Origin: Shouchella tritolerans
GTDB taxonomy: Bacteria > Bacillota > Bacilli > Bacillales > Bacillaceae_D
Assembly (NCBI RefSeq): GCF_025770735.1
Contig: NZ_JAODPB010000002.1
Span: 248,001-312,000 of the forward strand
Direction: 5' to 3'
Length of the DNA: 64,000 nt
The notes under the pieces are model-generated. The model was not told the origin of the DNA, did not search any database, and worked only from the letters and a program-made list of their open reading frames with translations. The translations under genes were made by a program, and so were the position numbers. Of this stretch, positions 28,150 to 36,594 are shown in pieces; the first letter of the stretch is position 1; each line of letters starts with the position of its first letter.

Positions 28150-29289
28150 ATGACAAAGCAACCGAAACAGCATTCAGAGCTTTATCAGGAACGTGCATCC
28201 CAAGCCAAAACCGTCCGTAAGATTGTGTTTATTTGTGTTTTGATTCTGTTTGCCGTGATTTTGGCAACCGGCATATTCAGTTATTTTTACTTAACAAATG
28301 CTTTAAAACCAATGGACGAAGAAGGGGAAGGCACCGATATAGAAGTAACGATTCCTGTCGGAACTTCGACAAGCGGAATTGCGGAAATTCTAGAAGAAGA
28401 AGGATTAATCCGCAATGCGACGTTTTTCCGTTATTACGCTCGTTATAAAAATGAATCGGATTTCCAAGCAGGGACGTATACATTAAACACATCAATGGAC
28501 ATGGATGAGCTTATTGCAAGTTTAAAAGATGGCCGAGTCGTGGCTGAGGCTGCCTCGACAATTACTATTCCTGAAGGCTTTAACTTAGCGAGCTTAAGCG
28601 AAAGGCTTGCCGAGTTTACTGGAACATCCCAAGAAGAAGTAATGGCAATTATGGATGATGAAGAATATGTCGAAGAGCTTATCGACAACTATGACATGCT
28701 GACAGATGAAATTTTGAACGAAGAGATCCATCACCCACTGGAAGGCTACTTGTTCCCCGCTAGCTATCCATTTGAAGAGGAACAGCCTCCTGTAAAAACG
28801 GTCATTGAAGCGATGCTTGACCAAATGGAGCAAGTTTATCAAAACAATACCGACTTGATTGAAAGCAGCGAATACACATTCCATGAACTGCTGACGCTTG
28901 GATCCATTATTGAACGGGAAGCAAAAGAGGCACCAGACCGCTTTGAAATTTCTGGCGTCCTTCATAACCGGTTAGAGCAAAATATGAAGCTGCAAGTCGA
29001 CCCAACCGTTGCATACGCCCAAGGCGAGCATATTTATATGACAACTTATGATGACCTTGACATCGATTCACCGTATAATACGTATCGATATGAAGGGTTG
29101 CCGCCAGGGCCGATTGCTACAGTTCGGGAGCAATCACTTGTGGCTGCTGCTGACCCGAATGACACCGATTACCTTTATTTTTATGCCCGTTACAATGGCG
29201 AGATTATCTATAATGAAGATTACAACAAGCATCTAGAAGCACGTGATGCATACCGTCATGAATGGGAAGAAGCAGAAAATAATGAGTAG
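28150..29289 (+). CDS. mltG: Endolytic murein transglycosylase MltG
   Basis: MltG cleaves nascent glycan strands and sets their length. The 379-residue protein has a short cytoplasmic start, one membrane anchor (residues about 25-50, FICVLILFAVILATGIFSYF), then LysM-like and YceG catalytic domains. The catalytic-region signature LTLGSIIEREAKEAPDR has the expected glutamate near residue 257, and NRLEQNMKLQVDPTVAYAQG and NTYRYEGLPPGPIATV follow, all hallmarks of YceG/MltG. It is B. subtilis YrrL's counterpart by sequence and position. Confidence 0.95.
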   Translation: MTKQPKQHSELYQERASQAKTVRKIVFICVLILFAVILATGIFSYFYLTNALKPMDEEGEGTDIEVTIPVGTSTSGIAEILEEEGLIRNATFFRYYARYKNESDFQAGTYTLNTSMDMDELIASLKDGRVVAEAASTITIPEGFNLASLSERLAEFTGTSQEEVMAIMDDEEYVEELIDNYDMLTDEILNEEIHHPLEGYLFPASYPFEEEQPPVKTVIEAMLDQMEQVYQNNTDLIESSEYTFHELLTLGSIIEREAKEAPDRFEISGVLHNRLEQNMKLQVDPTVAYAQGEHIYMTTYDDLDIDSPYNTYRYEGLPPGPIATVREQSLVAAADPNDTDYLYFYARYNGEIIYNEDYNKHLEARDAYRHEWEEAENNE

Positions 29290-29342
29290 GGCGGGGAGCC
29301 TAGCCTCCCTTGCTTTTTTCATTGCAAAGGAATGGCTTAAAC

Positions 29343-29993
29343 ATGATGAACCAAGAAATACATGCCTATGTAACGTCGCTGCTACCGAAGCGTTCACCGC
29401 TTGTTATGGAAATGGAGCAGTATGCAAAGGAAAACCATGTGCCGATTATGGAACTAGCGGCACTGGAAGCCATGCTTTTGCTGCTTGTCGCCAAACAGCC
29501 AAAAACAATTTTGGAAATTGGAACAGCAATTGGCTATTCGGCTATCCGAATGGCGGAAGCGCTTCCGCAAACACAGATTACGACAATCGAACGGGATGAT
29601 GTTCGCTTCCATCAAGCACAGGCTTACATACAGCGCGCTGGCTTGCAAGACCGGATTCACCTTATCCATGGGGATGCTACCAATGCAGTTGATCTCATTG
29701 TACATTCCACTCCATTTGATGTATTATTTATTGATGCTGCAAAAGGGCAATACCAAACATTTTTTGAATTGTACACGCCGAAGTTAGCAGATTCGGGGCT
29801 TGTGATCAGTGACAATATTTTGTTTAGGGGCCTTGTCGCAAAAGAAGACTTGTCTTCGCAACCAAAACGTTTGCGCAAGCTTGCGATCAAAATCAAACGC
29901 TACAATGAATGGCTGTGCAACCATCCGCAATTTACTACGCGCATTTTGCCGATCGGCGATGGGATTGCGTGCAGCATGAAGATACAAACTTAA
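29343..29993 (+). CDS. SAM-dependent O-methyltransferase (YrrM/TrmR type)
   Basis: The 216-residue protein has a class I methyltransferase fold with ILEIGTAIGYSAIRMAEALP (motif I near residue 60) and FDVLFIDAAKGQYQTFFELY near 125, typical of the catechol-O-methyltransferase-like family. The B. subtilis homologue YrrM is, as I recall, TrmR, which methylates 5-hydroxyuridine at tRNA position 34. The start at 29343 (ATGATG) is preferred because relatives begin just there. In B. subtilis the U32 peptidase genes yrrN and yrrO, which make that hydroxyuridine, follow; here udk follows directly. Confidence 0.88.
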   Translation: MMNQEIHAYVTSLLPKRSPLVMEMEQYAKENHVPIMELAALEAMLLLLVAKQPKTILEIGTAIGYSAIRMAEALPQTQITTIERDDVRFHQAQAYIQRAGLQDRIHLIHGDATNAVDLIVHSTPFDVLFIDAAKGQYQTFFELYTPKLADSGLVISDNILFRGLVAKEDLSSQPKRLRKLAIKIKRYNEWLCNHPQFTTRILPIGDGIACSMKIQT

Positions 29994-30017
29994 CAGCAAC
30001 ATAGGAGAGGAAGACGA

Positions 30018-30662
30018 ATGGAATCAAGCACGAGGCCAGTGATCATTGGCGTGGCTGGCGGTACCGGATCTGGCAAGACAACTGTCGCCAAAGAAATATT
30101 TAAGCAGTTCAGCCAGTCATCCATTGTCTTGATTGAGCAAGATGCATATTATAAAAATCAAGATCATCTCACATTTGAAGAGCGTTTAAAAACGAATTAC
30201 GACCATCCGCTTTCATTTGACAATGAGCTTCTTTATGCTCATCTTATGCAACTGGCAGATCGGTCGCCGATTTTTAAGCCTTCCTACGATTATGCCAATC
30301 ATACACGCGCAAAAACGGTTACAAAAATTGAGCCGAAAGATGTCATTATCCTAGAAGGAATTTTGATTCTCGAAGACGAACGTTTACGAAGCATGATGGA
30401 TATAAAGGTGTTTGTCGACACGGATCCTGATATCCGCATCATTCGTAGGCTTGTTCGCGATACAAAGGAGCGCGGACGGTCAATTGATTCAGTCATTGAC
30501 CAATATACTTCGGTCGTGAGGCCCATGCATTTACAGTTTGTGGAGCCGACAAAACGTTATGCCGATTTAATTATCCCAGAAGGCGGGCAAAACAAAGTCG
30601 CGATCGATTTGATGGCAACAAAAATTCGCACAATTATTGAACAAAAGAAGTTGGATGCTTAA
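30018..30662 (+). CDS. udk: Uridine kinase
   Basis: Udk phosphorylates uridine and cytidine in pyrimidine salvage. The 214-residue protein has Walker [15 protein letters not shown] near residue 12, [10 protein letters not shown] near 42, NYDHPLSFD and the [11 protein letters not shown] segment, all diagnostic of uridine kinase. The ATG follows AGGAGAGGAAG. It is followed 52 bases later by greA. Confidence 0.96.
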   Translation: MESSTRPVIIGVAGGTGSGKTTVAKEIFKQFSQSSIVLIEQDAYYKNQDHLTFEERLKTNYDHPLSFDNELLYAHLMQLADRSPIFKPSYDYANHTRAKTVTKIEPKDVIILEGILILEDERLRSMMDIKVFVDTDPDIRIIRRLVRDTKERGRSIDSVIDQYTSVVRPMHLQFVEPTKRYADLIIPEGGQNKVAIDLMATKIRTIIEQKKLDA

Positions 30663-30714
30663 AAAGAGCCAGTCCCAACCGTCCTTTTGTATATATTAAT
30701 GAGGAGTGAATAGC

Positions 30715-31191
30715 ATGTCAGAAGAGAAAAAACATTACATGACCGCAGAAGGCAAGAAAAAACTTGAAGAAGAACTACATTATTTGATTACAACACGACG
30801 TAAAGAAGTCGTTGAACGTATAAAAGTCGCCCGTAGCTTTGGTGATCTGTCGGAGAACTCCGAGTATGATTCTGCCAAAGAAGACCAGGCATTTGTTGAA
30901 GGCCGGATTGCCCAACTGGAAAAAATGATTCGCAATGCGGTCATGATTGAAAATGAAAAAGTAGATGGCAATGTTGTTTCATTAGGAAAAACGGTCCGCT
31001 TAATGGAATTACCTGATGGGGAGGAAGAAGAATACACGATTGTCGGTTCAGCGGAGTCAGATCCTTTTGAGGGAAAAATTTCAAATGACTCTCCGATGGC
31101 GCAAAGTTTGTTAGGTAAAACAGTTAATGACCGTGTTGTTGTTAATACGCCAGGCGGGGAAATGGAAGTCGAAATCCTTGAAATCCGCTAG
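30715..31191 (+). CDS. greA: Transcription elongation factor GreA
   Basis: GreA enters the RNA polymerase secondary channel and triggers cleavage of backtracked RNA. The 158-residue protein has an N-terminal coiled coil with [18 protein letters not shown], where the two acidic tip residues lie, and a C-terminal FKBP-like domain ending MEVEILEIR. The ATG at 30715 lies eight bases after GAGGAG; an upstream GTG sits in that site. A strong terminator follows. Confidence 0.97.
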   Translation: MSEEKKHYMTAEGKKKLEEELHYLITTRRKEVVERIKVARSFGDLSENSEYDSAKEDQAFVEGRIAQLEKMIRNAVMIENEKVDGNVVSLGKTVRLMELPDGEEEEYTIVGSAESDPFEGKISNDSPMAQSLLGKTVNDRVVVNTPGGEMEVEILEIR

Positions 31192-31200
31192 ATATAAGGA

Positions 31201-31240
31201 GTCCTCTTGTTGCAATTGTAACAAGAGGACCATTTTTTTT
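31201..31240 (+). terminator. Terminator after greA
   Basis: GTCCTCTTGTT pairs perfectly with AACAAGAGGAC around an eight-base loop, then eight Ts. Confidence 0.92.
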
Positions 31241-31276
31241 CACATGATTTTTCGTGAATCTCCGACAAAAGGAAGG

Positions 31277-31304
31277 TTGAAGTTCAACTGAAACAAGCTA
31301 TAAT
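31277..31304 (+). promoter_or_regulatory. Sigma-A promoter of the yrrS-like gene
   Basis: TTGAAG (31277-31282) and TATAAT (31299-31304) are 16 bases apart, just upstream of the GAGGAGG ribosome site. Confidence 0.6.
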
Positions 31305-31337
31305 GGAAAAAGAACGTTGGAAAGAGGAGGTTATTTG

Positions 31338-31961
31338 ATGGGACGGCGATCTGAATATCGCAGAAATAAACGCATTAATCGAATCTTAAACATTGCTATT
31401 ATCATCGTTACTGTGCTGATCCTCTTTCTTGGTGGCAACCTTGCAGTAAATTGGTTTAGTTCGGATCAAGCTGCTGTGGATGAACAAGAAAGCAGCTCAG
31501 GTCAATCAGGAGATGGCCAAACGATTGAAGAAGGCGATGAAGAAGGAAGTACAGCAGCCAATGATGATGGCGACAGCGACAGCGATGCTTCCGAAGAAGA
31601 GAATAATGAAGACGAAAATAGCAGTGAGGAAAACGACGAAGAAGAACAAACAGAAGACGAAGAAACGGAAGAAACAGAGGGCGATACTGTTCCTACGCAA
31701 CAGGAAAATCCGTCACCAAATGATTTTACAAGAGGAAGCCAAAACTGGAACGAAATGGAGTCAGCCCTTTATTTGGCCACAGGTTTAAATGAATCGAATT
31801 CAACGCTTATGTGGTTAGGAAATGGTGGCTCCACTACAAGTGCACGGGGTGTGTTGCTTGATAACAGCACAGGCACCTATCACGATGTACGCCTTCAATG
31901 GGAAGACAGTGTTGGTTGGACGGTTGTATCATCGAGTGAATCAGCAACAGATCCTCGCTAA
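31338..31961 (+). CDS. DUF1510 membrane-anchored protein (YrrS-like)
   Basis: The 207-residue protein has a basic N-terminus (RRSEYRRNKR), one membrane segment (residues about 18-38), then a long low-complexity stretch of D, E, S, N and T (about 45-130) outside the membrane, and a compact C-terminal domain with W-containing blocks (FTRGSQNWNEMESALYLATG, VGWTVVSSS) typical of DUF1510. YrrS in B. subtilis sits before the penicillin-binding protein gene pbpI; here no such gene follows, only a structured region and ligD. The role is probably envelope-related but unproven. Confidence 0.87.
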   Translation: MGRRSEYRRNKRINRILNIAIIIVTVLILFLGGNLAVNWFSSDQAAVDEQESSSGQSGDGQTIEEGDEEGSTAANDDGDSDSDASEEENNEDENSSEENDEEEQTEDEETEETEGDTVPTQQENPSPNDFTRGSQNWNEMESALYLATGLNESNSTLMWLGNGGSTTSARGVLLDNSTGTYHDVRLQWEDSVGWTVVSSSESATDPR

Positions 31962-32117
31962 GCAAAAGGAGCGTCTACCTCAACGATTCGCGTAGACCGA
32001 AGAAATAACAGTCTACAACCACCCTCAGACTGATAGAAAACGTTTGTCAGACGAGGAGTGCAGGCGAGCGTTTGTCTACAGTCTGGAACGGATGCATCAT
32101 GCATCCGTTTTTTGCTG
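31962..32117 (+). other. Structured noncoding region ending in a terminator
   Basis: GTCTAC near 31971 pairs with GTAGAC near 31994. Then CAGTCTAC, CAGACTG, CGTTTGTCAGAC and CGTTTGTCTACAGTCTGG form a set of short repeats and inverted repeats up to 32085. The final stem AACGGATGCA/TGCATCCGTT (32088-32108) is followed by six Ts on the plus strand. It may be the processed end of the yrrS transcript, a small RNA, or a small repeat element. Confidence 0.5.
32088..32115 (+). terminator. Terminator of the yrrS-like transcript, lying inside the ligD 3' end
   Basis: ACGGATGCA and TGCATCCGT pair around TCA and are followed by six Ts on the plus strand. The ligD stop codon is inside this hairpin, so the last ligD codons double as terminator sequence for the opposite strand. 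Confidence 0.75.
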
Positions 32118-33932
32118 TACACCAATCTCATTAAGCAATTTGAAAAAGCGTTCTTTGCTTACTCGTTCTCGCTCATAGCCAACAAACGGGTTTTCAAGTT
32201 GTTGGATGCGTCTAAGCACATCAACGTGTGAAAATTGCTGAGGCGAAAGGGTTGGCGATGCTAATTCATCTTCCCGTAAAGGAACGGCGGCAAAGCCGGT
32301 CTCTCTCATGGAGTATGGGGCAATGACCGTTTTGTTATAAGCGTGCTGAACGTAATCGATATAGAGACGGTTACGGCGCTTTTTTTTGAGCCGTTCCGTC
32401 GTATACTTGCCTGGTTTTTGTTGGCAGAGAAAGTCGGCGACAAATTTCATGAAGCGGCCTGTTTCCTCATAAGTAAGAGCCTGTTTTTCCAATGGAATGT
32501 GAACTTGCAATCCTTTCCCACCAGTCGTTTTACAGAAAAAGGGGAGTTGAAACCGGGTGAAAATTTGTTTCATGTCAAGTGCTGCTTCCTGGGCAAGGCC
32601 AAACTGATCTTGGCTTGGTGGATCGAGATCAAAGACAATTTCGTCTGGTTTGTTTGATTCGATCGTTTGAAACGGAATATGGAGTTCCAACGCCAGTTGG
32701 TTTCCGAGCCATATAAGCGTTTCTGGATTGTTGCAAAGAATATAACAAATGTCTTCTAACCAAGCTGAGCTGACATAAGCAGGCGCATAACTTGGAATAT
32801 GCTTCTGGTAAAAACGTTCGTTTGCAAACGTCCCATGGGGATAACGAATAACAGTAAGCGCTCGTCGATATAAAAAAGGAAGCATAAAAGGCATAACAGC
32901 TTGCAAATAATGAAGGTAATCGGCTTTTGTGACTTGTTCCCATAACGGTTTATCTAAACTTGTCGTCTCTACAATGTCTGGCAATGGATACAGTCCATGG
33001 AACAGTGTGGCCATGGTGATGTCGTCTGGATCAGCATGATGCAAAAAGCGGGCAAAGGAGACTTCACGGAGCTGTCCACCGGAAAAGCCAATACAAGCGA
33101 GCTCAACGACGATTGACGGAGCGAGGCGAAACCCATTTTTTTCAGTTGTTCCTTTTGTTCGAAAAAAATCGGCTAACGTCTTGGCATCGTCTGGCGAAAG
33201 GCCGTGTTTAAAAATAGCGACTTCCGTTAATTCCCCTTGTTGGTGATAAACGCTGCCATGAAAATAACCATTCGTTGCATCATAAAATGTGACAAGAACA
33301 GGCACAAATCGGTAATGTTTCAGCTTTAGCCAATCCTTTGAACGGACATTTTGACTGTAAGGGCTTAGCTGTTTTTTTAGGACAATCCCTTCGCCATTAT
33401 AACGTTTAACAGTTGTAAGGAGATCTTGAATAGCGGTTGTCGACTCAATCACACCCAGTGTCGGGACAGCACCTAATGGAGAGAGAACGGGAATATCGGC
33501 GCGTTTGCAGAAGGACAACAACTGTTTGCGTCTTTCTCGATAAGGAATGTTAGGTTGGTTGAGTAGGTCAAAGGCAATCCATTGGCAAGGCCTGCTTAAC
33601 ATTTCCTTTTCGATCACATGAACGTTGCTCATGCGCGAACGTGTTTGTACGGCAGGAAAATGGCTTGCATAGCCATCCAGCAAGCAAACAAGCTCTCCGT
33701 CCAATACGATCGGCAACTTGCCAGAAAGTCTTGTTCGCCTTTCTTCGAAAGCACTTACGACTTCAGGGAAAGCGTGGTTTAGCAAACGCCCGTTACGGCT
33801 TATTAGCTCAATGCTAGTGTCTGTGATGGAGACAAGGCAACGATAGCCGTCGTATTTAGGCTCCCCGATCCAGCCTGTTGACTTAGGAAATGCGGTTGTC
33901 TCCGTCAGTTTCATTGGTTTCATTGGCGCCAC
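32097..33932 (-). CDS. ligD: ATP-dependent DNA ligase / polymerase LigD (bacterial NHEJ)
   Basis: LigD seals double-strand breaks with Ku. The 611-residue protein is the Bacillus two-domain form: an N-terminal ligase domain with the adenylated lysine in GEPKYDGYR (Lys26) and EGIVLKK, an OB fold, and a C-terminal primase-polymerase domain with RYPHGTFANERFYQKH and the metal-binding DEIVFDLDPPS (near residue 435). There is no phosphoesterase domain, as usual in bacilli. It is divergent from ku with 78 bases between them. Its last codons overlap a plus-strand terminator. Confidence 0.96.
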   Translation of the reverse strand: MAPMKPMKLTETTAFPKSTGWIGEPKYDGYRCLVSITDTSIELISRNGRLLNHAFPEVVSAFEERRTRLSGKLPIVLDGELVCLLDGYASHFPAVQTRSRMSNVHVIEKEMLSRPCQWIAFDLLNQPNIPYRERRKQLLSFCKRADIPVLSPLGAVPTLGVIESTTAIQDLLTTVKRYNGEGIVLKKQLSPYSQNVRSKDWLKLKHYRFVPVLVTFYDATNGYFHGSVYHQQGELTEVAIFKHGLSPDDAKTLADFFRTKGTTEKNGFRLAPSIVVELACIGFSGGQLREVSFARFLHHADPDDITMATLFHGLYPLPDIVETTSLDKPLWEQVTKADYLHYLQAVMPFMLPFLYRRALTVIRYPHGTFANERFYQKHIPSYAPAYVSSAWLEDICYILCNNPETLIWLGNQLALELHIPFQTIESNKPDEIVFDLDPPSQDQFGLAQEAALDMKQIFTRFQLPFFCKTTGGKGLQVHIPLEKQALTYEETGRFMKFVADFLCQQKPGKYTTERLKKKRRNRLYIDYVQHAYNKTVIAPYSMRETGFAAVPLREDELASPTLSPQQFSHVDVLRRIQQLENPFVGYERERVSKERFFKLLNEIGVQQKTDA

Positions 33933-34010
33933 CTCCTAGCTATAGAGTAACCAAACCTTTCCTGTGATATTAATGGCGATTGCGCCGTATAGTAAGAGTG
34001 AGGTGAAATC
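33933..34010. promoter_or_regulatory. Divergent ligD / ku intergenic region
   Basis: The 78 bases contain AGGAGGTGGC before ligD and GAGTGAGGTG before ku on the respective strands. TATAGTA near 33987 on the plus strand resembles a sigma-G -10 (CATACTA) more than sigma-A. In B. subtilis these genes are made in the forespore under sigma-G. The sequence match is modest. Confidence 0.4.
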
Positions 34011-34847
34011 ATGCATACAGTATGGAAAGGCAGCATCCAGTTCGGGCTAGTTCATATTCCTGTTAAGCTGCACACGGCAACCGAAAACAAAGACATCAAA
34101 ATGCGTCAGCTCCATAAAAAGTGCCATACGCCAATCTCTTATGAAAAAAAATGTCGCAACTGTGAGGAAGCAGTGGAAGCAGAAGATATTGTCAAAGCAT
34201 ACGAATACGCGAAAAATAAATTTGTTGTCGTCGAAGCAGAAGAACTTGAGCAGTTTCGAAAAGACAATGAAGACAAAGCGGTGCAAATTCTTGATTTTGT
34301 CCAGTTGGAAGAAGTTGATCCGATTTATTTTGACCGTTCTTATTTCTTAGCGCCAGGTGATGGTGGCTCGAAAGCGTATGCACTATTGCAAAGGGCGCTT
34401 GCCGATTCTAAAAAAATCGGCATAGGTAAAATCATTATTCGCGCGAAAGAACATTTGGCGATTGTCCGCACGTACGGCAATGCCTTAATGATGGAGACGA
34501 TTTATTTTCCAGATGAGGTGCGGAAGCTTGCTGATGTCCCGAATTTGCCAGAAGAGCCAAAAGTAGAGGAAAAAGAACTAAAGACCGCATTGCTCTTGAT
34601 TGACCAGCTTACCAGTGAATTTGACCCAGAATCTTACACGGATGAGTACCGGGAACAGCTCTTTAATCTAATTGAGCAAAAAAAGCAAGGAAACAAAATG
34701 GTTGTCTCAGAGCCAAAAGAAGCCGAACGCGACACGAATGTGACCGATTTAATGTCAGCGCTAGAGGCGTCACTAGAGCGGACAAAGCCGAAACGGAAAA
34801 AAGCGGCTGCATCAAAACGAAAAACAGCAACAAAGAAAAACGCATAA
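34011..34847 (+). CDS. ku: Non-homologous end-joining protein Ku
   Basis: Bacterial Ku is a homodimeric ring that binds DNA ends and recruits LigD. The 278-residue protein begins TVWKGSIQFGLVHIPVKL, has CHTPISYEKKCRNCEEAVEAED, a short zinc-like C-x2-C segment, and the core IIRAKEHLAIVRTYGNALMMETIYFPDEVR. It ends in a lysine-rich tail (KPKRKKAAASKRKTATKK), known in other bacterial Ku proteins to aid DNA binding. It is divergent from ligD. Its length is usual. Confidence 0.96.
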   Translation: MHTVWKGSIQFGLVHIPVKLHTATENKDIKMRQLHKKCHTPISYEKKCRNCEEAVEAEDIVKAYEYAKNKFVVVEAEELEQFRKDNEDKAVQILDFVQLEEVDPIYFDRSYFLAPGDGGSKAYALLQRALADSKKIGIGKIIIRAKEHLAIVRTYGNALMMETIYFPDEVRKLADVPNLPEEPKVEEKELKTALLLIDQLTSEFDPESYTDEYREQLFNLIEQKKQGNKMVVSEPKEAERDTNVTDLMSALEASLERTKPKRKKAAASKRKTATKKNA

Positions 34848-34898
34848 CCAGGCGGATCGAAAACACTTGTCAATCAAGAAAAAGAAAGCGACAGGCTG

Positions 34899-34929
34899 AA
34901 CCAGCAGGCATTGCCAGCTGGTTTTTTTC
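34899..34929 (+). terminator. Terminator after ku
   Basis: AACCAGC and GCTGGTT with inner GGC/GCC pairing form one stem at 34900-34924, followed by seven Ts. Confidence 0.85.
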
Positions 34930-35004
34930 AATTTTATGTGTGAAATCTTGTTTAAAGGTGTGTATACTGGAAAAGGAATTGTCCAACAGAAGGGAAGAGT
35001 GGAT

Positions 35005-35700
35005 GTGAAAATCGGTATCATTGGCGCAATGGAAGAAGAAGTCAACTATTTACGAGATAAAATGGAAAACCGCGTAGTGACAACGATTGCCAATTGTGAA
35101 TTTACAGAAGGCCAAATTGGCGCTGTGGAAGTAGTCTTAACACGGTGTGGAATTGGAAAAGTGAACGCCGCACTAGCAACAACGCTATTGAATGATCGGT
35201 TTCAACCTGATGCCATTATCAATACTGGCGTAGCCGGAGGGCTCAACGCAAATATGGCTGTTGGCGATCTTGTCATTTCAACAGAAGTGCGTTACCACGA
35301 TGTCGACGCAACTGTGTTTGGTTATGAATATGGACAAGTTCCTGGGATGGTGCCAGCGTATTTGCCAGATGCGACCTTAATTGCAGCAGCGAAAACAGCC
35401 GCCCAAAAAGTAGGTTTCCATTCAGAAGAGGGGCTTATTGTGACAGGGGATTCCTTTATGGGGGAAGAAACGCGTGTAAACGAGGTCAAAACGTTATTTC
35501 CTACTGCTTATTGTGCAGAAATGGAAGCAGGCGCGATCGCTCAAGTATGCCACCAATTCCAGACGCGATTTGTTATTATCCGGGCATTGTCTGACGTGGC
35601 AGGCCAAGACGCAAAGATGTCATACGATACATTTTTAGAAAAATCAGCTGTTAATTCTGCTAAACAAGTGATGTTGATGCTCGACCATTTATCAGCATAA
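35005..35700 (+). CDS. mtnN: 5'-methylthioadenosine/S-adenosylhomocysteine nucleosidase
   Basis: MtnN removes adenine from MTA and SAH, clearing inhibitory by-products of SAM use. The 231-residue protein has [12 protein letters not shown] with the first catalytic glutamate, NTGVAGGLN near residue 75, VTGDSFM near 148, [10 protein letters not shown] near 171 and [12 protein letters not shown] near 193 with the catalytic aspartate. The GTG at 35005 follows GGAAGAG; the longer frame starts near the ku terminator and is rejected. B. subtilis has yrrT, mccA and mccB in this operon; they are absent here. Confidence 0.96.
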   Translation: MKIGIIGAMEEEVNYLRDKMENRVVTTIANCEFTEGQIGAVEVVLTRCGIGKVNAALATTLLNDRFQPDAIINTGVAGGLNANMAVGDLVISTEVRYHDVDATVFGYEYGQVPGMVPAYLPDATLIAAAKTAAQKVGFHSEEGLIVTGDSFMGEETRVNEVKTLFPTAYCAEMEAGAIAQVCHQFQTRFVIIRALSDVAGQDAKMSYDTFLEKSAVNSAKQVMLMLDHLSA

Positions 35701-35790
35701 TTTTCCTCTATTAGCAAAAGTCTTCGCCTTTCGAACTTCTTTTGATCTGTTAAGATAGAAAAGGAGAGCAGTAGGAGAGGAGGCAGTCTA

Positions 35791-36030
35791 ATGGACGAAA
35801 AGACGATTCAACGTTTGAAACAGGATCAGCATGATTATCAGTTGTTCTGCTTGTTGTTTTTAGGGGCGGGTTTATTTTTGACAATTGGTTTTTGGCTGCC
35901 TGAGCCTTACCAAATACATGATGCAAGTGTACAGATATATTCAGGCATTATTGGAGCTGCTATTGTATTTGCCGGTTGTTGCTTTGGCCTTTCTTACTTG
36001 GCTAAACGAAAATTGAACAAACACGAATAA
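35791..36030 (+). CDS. yrhC: YrhC-like small membrane protein
   Basis: This 79-residue protein has two hydrophobic segments (LFCLLFLGAGLFLTIGFWL and IYSGIIGAAIVFAGCCFGLS) separated by a short loop, with charged ends, matching the YrhC-like family. In B. subtilis yrhC is the last gene of the mtnN-mccA-mccB-yrhC operon; here it follows mtnN after 90 bases. Function unknown. The ATG follows GAGAGGAGGCAG. Confidence 0.82.
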   Translation: MDEKTIQRLKQDQHDYQLFCLLFLGAGLFLTIGFWLPEPYQIHDASVQIYSGIIGAAIVFAGCCFGLSYLAKRKLNKHE

Positions 36031-36047
36031 GACAAACAACTCCACGT

Positions 36048-36087
36048 AAAATGAAGCCCTAAGCGTTTGCTTAGAGCTTCATTTTGT
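36048..36087. terminator. Bidirectional terminator between yrhC and the convergent operon
   Basis: AAAATGAAGC plus CTAAGC pair with GCTTAG plus GCTTCATTTT (36048-36085), with A and T tracts at the ends, so it can serve yrhC and the convergent minus-strand operon. Confidence 0.85.
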
Positions 36088-36124
36088 TAATGGCAATTTT
36101 AAACTAATGTCATGAAGCAGAAGA

Positions 36125-36574
36125 TTACGTTTTGTTTACAAGTGTTGCGTGGAGAATGGAGACGGTAAAAGTCCCATTCCCATTGATTTCGTTAAACACT
36201 TTCCAGTTTGGTGACAGCATTGCTTTAAATTCAGCTAATTGTGCCGCTGTCAGTGTAAGATTGTCAAATCGGTCGTCTGCCATTTGGTAGTCAATGCCTT
36301 CCTCCAGTCCATATTTTAAACCAAGCAAGCGTTTAATCCCGAATTTCGACACAAATTTAATGGTGTAGCCTACTTGCACTGCTTGCGAAAAGTCGTCGAA
36401 AGCAGTTTCCGCGGCCGTAATGAGTTCATGATAATCGAATGTGTCGTCAAAGCTGTTCAGTGTTTCGGCATCTTTAGCTTTCAACAAGTCAATGAGTGTT
36501 TGTCGCTCCATGCCTTTAGCAAGCAACGTTTCCACCATAAAAGCTTCCCATTGCGATAAAGCTGGAAGGTTCAT
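36125..36574 (-). CDS. Hypothetical protein (149 aa), last gene of the ABC operon
   Basis: The protein is soluble and mostly helical in its first 110 residues (WEAFMVETLLAKGMERQTLI), with a short beta-like C-terminus (NGTFTVSILHATLV). No signal peptide or motif is recognised. ATAAGGAGAATAG precedes the ATG, and the gene starts 20 bases after the stop of the substrate-binding protein, so it is probably cotranscribed with the peptide transporter. Function unknown. Confidence 0.68.
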   Translation of the reverse strand: MNLPALSQWEAFMVETLLAKGMERQTLIDLLKAKDAETLNSFDDTFDYHELITAAETAFDDFSQAVQVGYTIKFVSKFGIKRLLGLKYGLEEGIDYQMADDRFDNLTLTAAQLAEFKAMLSPNWKVFNEINGNGTFTVSILHATLVNKT

Positions 36575-36594
36575 GTTTCTATTCTCCTTATGCC

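Noticed and set aside
31480-31788. 102-codon lysine-rich frame in the yrrS-like gene
   Set aside because: It is a frame shadow of the acidic GAA/GAN-rich repeat in DUF1510.
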